Translations under genes and position numbers: made by a program
The notes under the pieces: generated by a model
The model's input: the letters and a program-made list of their open reading frames with translations, nothing else
What the model was told of the DNA's origin: nothing
The model's database searches: none
Origin: Flavobacteriales bacterium
Lineage (GTDB): Bacteria > Bacteroidota > Bacteroidia > Flavobacteriales_D > Crocinitomicaceae
NCBI GenBank assembly: GCA_947497485.1
Contig: CANMHB010000008.1
Coordinates: 62,001 to 126,000 of the forward strand
DNA length: 64,000 bases
Direction of reading: 5' to 3'
Shown: positions 61,077 through 64,000 of the stretch, piece by piece
How positions within the stretch are numbered: position 1 is the stretch's first letter
Layout: every line of letters begins with the position of its first letter

Positions 61077-61547
61077 ATGCAAAAAGAGTTTAAATTCTCC
61101 TACTCGCAATATCAATCAATAAACGAGTTAGATAAAGCAGATCAGGAATTGGCAAAATTGGCGATTGATGCAATGAAAAATGCCTATGCCCCTTACAGTA
61201 AATTTCATGTTGGTGCTGCATTGAGACTTGAAAATGGAGAAATGATTCTAGGGAATAACCAAGAAAATATAGCTTATCCATCGGGCTTGTGCGCCGAACG
61301 TGTAGCCTTGTTCTATTCGGGAGCGAACTATCCCGGAATTGCAATTCAGACTCTTTGTATCGTTGCAAAAGGAGATCTAATTCCGAATAATGCCATACTT
61401 TCGCCTTGTGGATCTTGTCGACAAGTTATGCTAGAATCTGAAAATCGCCAAAAAAATCCCATTAAGGTGATTTTAATCAATCAAGATGGAAGTTTATATG
61501 TGGTGGATTCAGTAAAGTTTTTTCTACCTTTTGGCTTTGGGAAATAG
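61077..61547 (+). CDS. cdd: Cytidine deaminase
   Basis: 156-residue homotetrameric-type cytidine deaminase that converts cytidine or deoxycytidine to uridine forms for pyrimidine salvage. Zinc ligands C72, C111 and C114 and the proton-shuttle E74 are in LCAERVALF and SPCGSCRQV. KFHVGAAL is the substrate-binding stretch. The chosen start is ATG 61077; a TTG at 61056 would add seven residues. The N-terminal 30 residues extend beyond the minimal enzyme, as is common in Bacteroidota. Confidence 0.93.
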   Translation: MQKEFKFSYSQYQSINELDKADQELAKLAIDAMKNAYAPYSKFHVGAALRLENGEMILGNNQENIAYPSGLCAERVALFYSGANYPGIAIQTLCIVAKGDLIPNNAILSPCGSCRQVMLESENRQKNPIKVILINQDGSLYVVDSVKFFLPFGFGK

Positions 61548-61700
61548 CCGTTGATTGTGAGAAAAGGTGACTATCCAATTTAGCATAAGTTAGAGTTGAT
61601 ATTTCATAATTCCTTATTGCAAACGATTTTAACCCTTTTATAACTCGCCATTAATCCGTTCGCAATTACAAAACAATGGAACTTCTTTGCTTTTTCTAAC

Positions 61701-61708
61701 TAAATTTG
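61701..61708 (+). promoter_or_regulatory. -7 box for pepT
   Basis: TAAATTTG matches TAnnTTTG and ends 15 bases before the pepT ATG. No -33 TTTG at normal spacing was seen. Confidence 0.4.
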
Positions 61709-61723
61709 AAGAAAATCTGAGTT

Positions 61724-62968
61724 ATGTCCTATAATTTTTCCGTCGAGAATCGCTTTTTAAAATATGTTCAAATAGATACAACAGCCGATCCGAATTCGGA
61801 ATCATTTCCTTCTTCAATCAAGCAAAAAGATTTAGCCAAAGAGCTTTATCAAGAATTGATTGATTTGGGTTTAGATGAAGTTGAAATGGACGAATGGGGA
61901 TATGTTTATGCAACGATTCCATCAAATTCAGAAAGCAAAAATATTCCAACGATTTGTTTGTGTTCACACATGGATACAGCGCCTGATTGCTCAGGGACAG
62001 GAGTAAAACCGATTGTTCACCGAAATTATGATGGGAATCCAATTACATTGCCCGACGACAATTCACAAGTAATTACAGTGGAAAGACATTCCTATCTAAA
62101 ATCTAAAATAGGAGACGATATCATAACTGCAAGTGGCACAACCTTGCTTGGCGCAGATGACAAAGCAGGAATTGCAATTATCATGGACTTCGCTCAGTTT
62201 TTGGTTCAAAATCCCGAAGTAAAACACGGTAAAGTGCGAATTCTCTTTACGCCTGATGAAGAAGTAGGTCGAGGAGTAGAGAAACTGGATATGAAAAAAG
62301 TGAATGCTGACTTTGGTTACACACTCGATGGTGGACAACTTGGAGATATCGAAGACGAGACTTTTTCAGCAGATGCTGTTAAAATTGTTTTCAACGGTAT
62401 CAGCGCACATCCGGGTTATGCAAAAAATAAAATGGTGAATGCCATCAAATTAGCATCTGAATTGGTTGGTTTATTGCCAAAGGATCGCTGGTCGCCAGAA
62501 ACAACGAGTAAAAGAGAAGGATTTGTTCATCCTGTTTCGATTGAGGGTGGTTTGGAAAAAGCAACCGTTCAATTCATAATCAGGGATCACGAAACGTCAA
62601 AATTGGCCGAATATGAAAATGAATTAGAGCGACTGGCAAATCGAGTAATTGAACACAATCCAGGGGCGACTTTCACATTTGAAGTTTCTGAGCAATACCG
62701 CAATATGAAGGAAATATTGAAAGACGTTCCTTTTGTTACTGACTATGCTGTTCAGGCTATGGAGAAAGTTGGAATAACCCCAAATCGCGCCATCATTCGA
62801 GGTGGAACAGACGGATCACGTCTATCTTTCATGGGTTTACCATGTCCGAATTTGTTTACAGGTGAAATGGCCATTCATTCTAAACATGAATTTGTAAGCG
62901 TTCAAGACATGCAAAAAGCAGTTCAAACATTGGTTGAGTTGATTCAGATTTGGGAGAAACATCGTTAA
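61724..62968 (+). CDS. pepT: Peptidase T (tripeptide aminopeptidase)
   Basis: 414-residue M20B metallopeptidase that removes N-terminal residues from tripeptides. Dinuclear zinc ligands and catalytic residues: H82 and D84 in CSHMDTAPD, bridging D145 or D146 in LLGADDKAG, catalytic pair E179/E180 in TPDEEVGRG, D202 region TLDGG, and a final H near 380 in IHSKHEF. The lid domain (about 215-320) is intact. Cytoplasmic. Stands between cdd and holA. Confidence 0.95.
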   Translation: MSYNFSVENRFLKYVQIDTTADPNSESFPSSIKQKDLAKELYQELIDLGLDEVEMDEWGYVYATIPSNSESKNIPTICLCSHMDTAPDCSGTGVKPIVHRNYDGNPITLPDDNSQVITVERHSYLKSKIGDDIITASGTTLLGADDKAGIAIIMDFAQFLVQNPEVKHGKVRILFTPDEEVGRGVEKLDMKKVNADFGYTLDGGQLGDIEDETFSADAVKIVFNGISAHPGYAKNKMVNAIKLASELVGLLPKDRWSPETTSKREGFVHPVSIEGGLEKATVQFIIRDHETSKLAEYENELERLANRVIEHNPGATFTFEVSEQYRNMKEILKDVPFVTDYAVQAMEKVGITPNRAIIRGGTDGSRLSFMGLPCPNLFTGEMAIHSKHEFVSVQDMQKAVQTLVELIQIWEKHR

Positions 62969-62999
62969 TTAGCTTTCGCAAAACTTAGAAAGTCTTTTG

Positions 63000-63007
63000 T
63001 ATCTTTG
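63000..63007 (+). promoter_or_regulatory. -7 box close to the holA start codon
   Basis: TATCTTTG matches TAnnTTTG and ends 7 bases before the ATG at 63014, implying a leader of only a few bases. Confidence 0.5.
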
Positions 63008-63013
63008 AATTAT

Positions 63014-64000
63014 ATGGATTATAAAATCATCTTAAAGGATATCAAAGCCGGAAAATTCGAAAAAGTTTATTTTCTCCACGGCGAAGAATCCTATTTCATA
63101 GATGTGATTTGCGACGCATTGGAAAAACATGTTTTAGAAGAACACGAACGCGATTTTAATCAATCCATTCTTTATGGAAAAGAGGCCGATTTTCTTTCAT
63201 TAATAGGTGAAGTAAATTCATTTCCAATGATGTCTGAGAGAAAGCTTGTAATTTTAAAAGAGGCTCAGAGTTTTAAGGATATTGAAAAATTAGAGACCTA
63301 TTTCAAAGAACCTTTGAGTTCAACCGTTTTTGTAATCTGTTACAAACATGGTTCTTACGATTCACGAAAAAAAGCGCTTAAAGCTTTAGCAAAAACTGGC
63401 GTAATCTTTAAATCAGATAAGGTAAGGGAATATCAATTAACAGAATGGATTAATTCCTACGTAAGGTCGATTGGATATGAAATCACATCAAAGGCCGGTA
63501 TGCTTTTAGCCGAATTTGTTGGAAATGACATAAGTCGGTTAGTAAATGAAATTGAAAAGTTGACGATTCTTGTTCAAAAAGGAACTGCTATTAACGAAGT
63601 TCATATCGAAGAAAATATTGGAATATCGAAAGATTACAATGTTTTTGAATTAATCAATGCGATTCAGGTAGGTGATACTTTGAAATCATTTAAAATTATC
63701 CAGTATTTCGAAAATAATCCGAAAGCTACGGATATCACAATAGTTGTTTCTAGTCTATTTCGTCTGTTTTCAAACATCATGCGTATACACTTTTTACCGA
63801 ACAAATCGAGGGAGGCAGTAGCACAAGCCTTGGGTGTTCATCCATTCGTGGCAGGTGAATTATTGAACGCTCGAAATAATTTTGATCCAAGAAAATTAGC
63901 TGCAAATATTGAAACCCTTCACGACTTCGATTTAAAATCGAAAGGGGTTGGTGATTCGTCATCGTCTCAAGGTGAATTGATGCGTGAAATGGTATATAAA
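63014..64000 (+). CDS. holA: DNA polymerase III delta subunit, 3' end beyond the window
   Basis: 329 codons are visible in one open frame to the right edge; the full protein is usually about 335-345 residues, so only the last few are missing. Delta is the clamp-loader arm that opens the sliding clamp. Matches to the family: VYFLHGEESYFIDVICDAL at 18-36 (in two parts), the central helical domain with LAEFVGNDISRLVNEIEKL, and the collar domain FRLFSNIMR with LGVHPFVAGELL. The N-terminus MDYKIILKDIKAGKF is standard. Not in the supplied ATG-to-stop set because the stop lies outside. Confidence 0.9.
   Translation, partial: MDYKIILKDIKAGKFEKVYFLHGEESYFIDVICDALEKHVLEEHERDFNQSILYGKEADFLSLIGEVNSFPMMSERKLVILKEAQSFKDIEKLETYFKEPLSSTVFVICYKHGSYDSRKKALKALAKTGVIFKSDKVREYQLTEWINSYVRSIGYEITSKAGMLLAEFVGNDISRLVNEIEKLTILVQKGTAINEVHIEENIGISKDYNVFELINAIQVGDTLKSFKIIQYFENNPKATDITIVVSSLFRLFSNIMRIHFLPNKSREAVAQALGVHPFVAGELLNARNNFDPRKLAANIETLHDFDLKSKGVGDSSSSQGELMREMVYK

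Noticed and set aside
61616-61666. Inverted repeat between cdd and pepT (ATTGCAAACG / CGTTCGCAAT)
   Set aside because: Nine of ten bases match, but with a 31-base loop and no T-run; too weak to call a site.

Overview
The window reads as an AT-rich chromosome segment of a Bacteroidota member, most likely order Flavobacteriales and perhaps close to Fluviicola or other Crocinitomicaceae (inference from family content; no 16S gene is present). The evidence is: type IX secretion substrates with type A and type B sorting tails, a PorP/SprF-family outer-membrane protein, a short (289 aa) primary sigma factor, SprB-like repeats, several TAnnTTTG promoter boxes of the Bacteroidota type, few Shine-Dalgarno sequences, and families typical of the phylum (DUF4494, DUF4249, DUF3109). 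Most of the segment is housekeeping DNA in short operons.

Layout. 1-628: start of an MBOAT/AlgI-like acyltransferase leaving the left edge. 704-3264: a convergent pair, a thioredoxin-like DUF255 protein and a cysteine-rich DUF3109 protein. 3315-10978: rimP-nusA-infB behind a hairpin leader, then tatA, gatA and a LysM lytic transglycosylase. 10994-13502: an envelope-glycan set (GT2, GT9, UbiA-like membrane protein). 13503-16231: an accessory-looking pocket with a BRO-N/DinD-like gene, a GC-rich structured non-coding element, a rearranged LamG surface protein and a perfect 36-bp palindrome. 16232-20607: leuS, interrupted in frame by a palindromic repeat, and cysS. 20680-25170: TPR histidine kinase, LytTR regulator and a type A secreted protein. 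25252-29704: purK, a small membrane protein, rnc, fabF and acpP on the minus strand, with purN divergent. 29710-32355: kynU and hemL, divergent. 32470-35661: a small HTH gene and a carotenoid tailoring set (SDR, DUF422/CruF-like, crtZ, crtYcd-type cyclase). 35750-35963: tRNA-Gly and tRNA-Leu. 36094-39701: ChaN-like protein, then dnaA, a low-molecular-weight tyrosine phosphatase and an RsmI-like methyltransferase on the minus strand. 39937-49031: thioesterase, arginase-family hydrolase, membrane patatin, SirB1-like protein, DUF4494, pdxH, M16 peptidase and a GH1 glucosidase. 49104-54652: a giant type B adhesin with its PorP/SprF partner. 54865-64000: rpoD, priA, a DUF4249 lipoprotein, two FKBP isomerases, cdd, pepT and a nearly complete holA at the right edge.

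No phage-defence system, CRISPR array, insertion sequence or rRNA operon was found. The least ordinary items are (a) the structured element at about 14640-14826, which combines a terminator-type hairpin with a crossing long-range pairing; (b) the repeat inserted in the leuS reading frame; (c) paired inverted repeats around the promoters of the small HTH gene and the carotenoid set; (d) the 9-copy calcium-motif array next to the PorP/SprF gene; and (e) several promoters placed so close to the start codon that the transcripts would be nearly leaderless.
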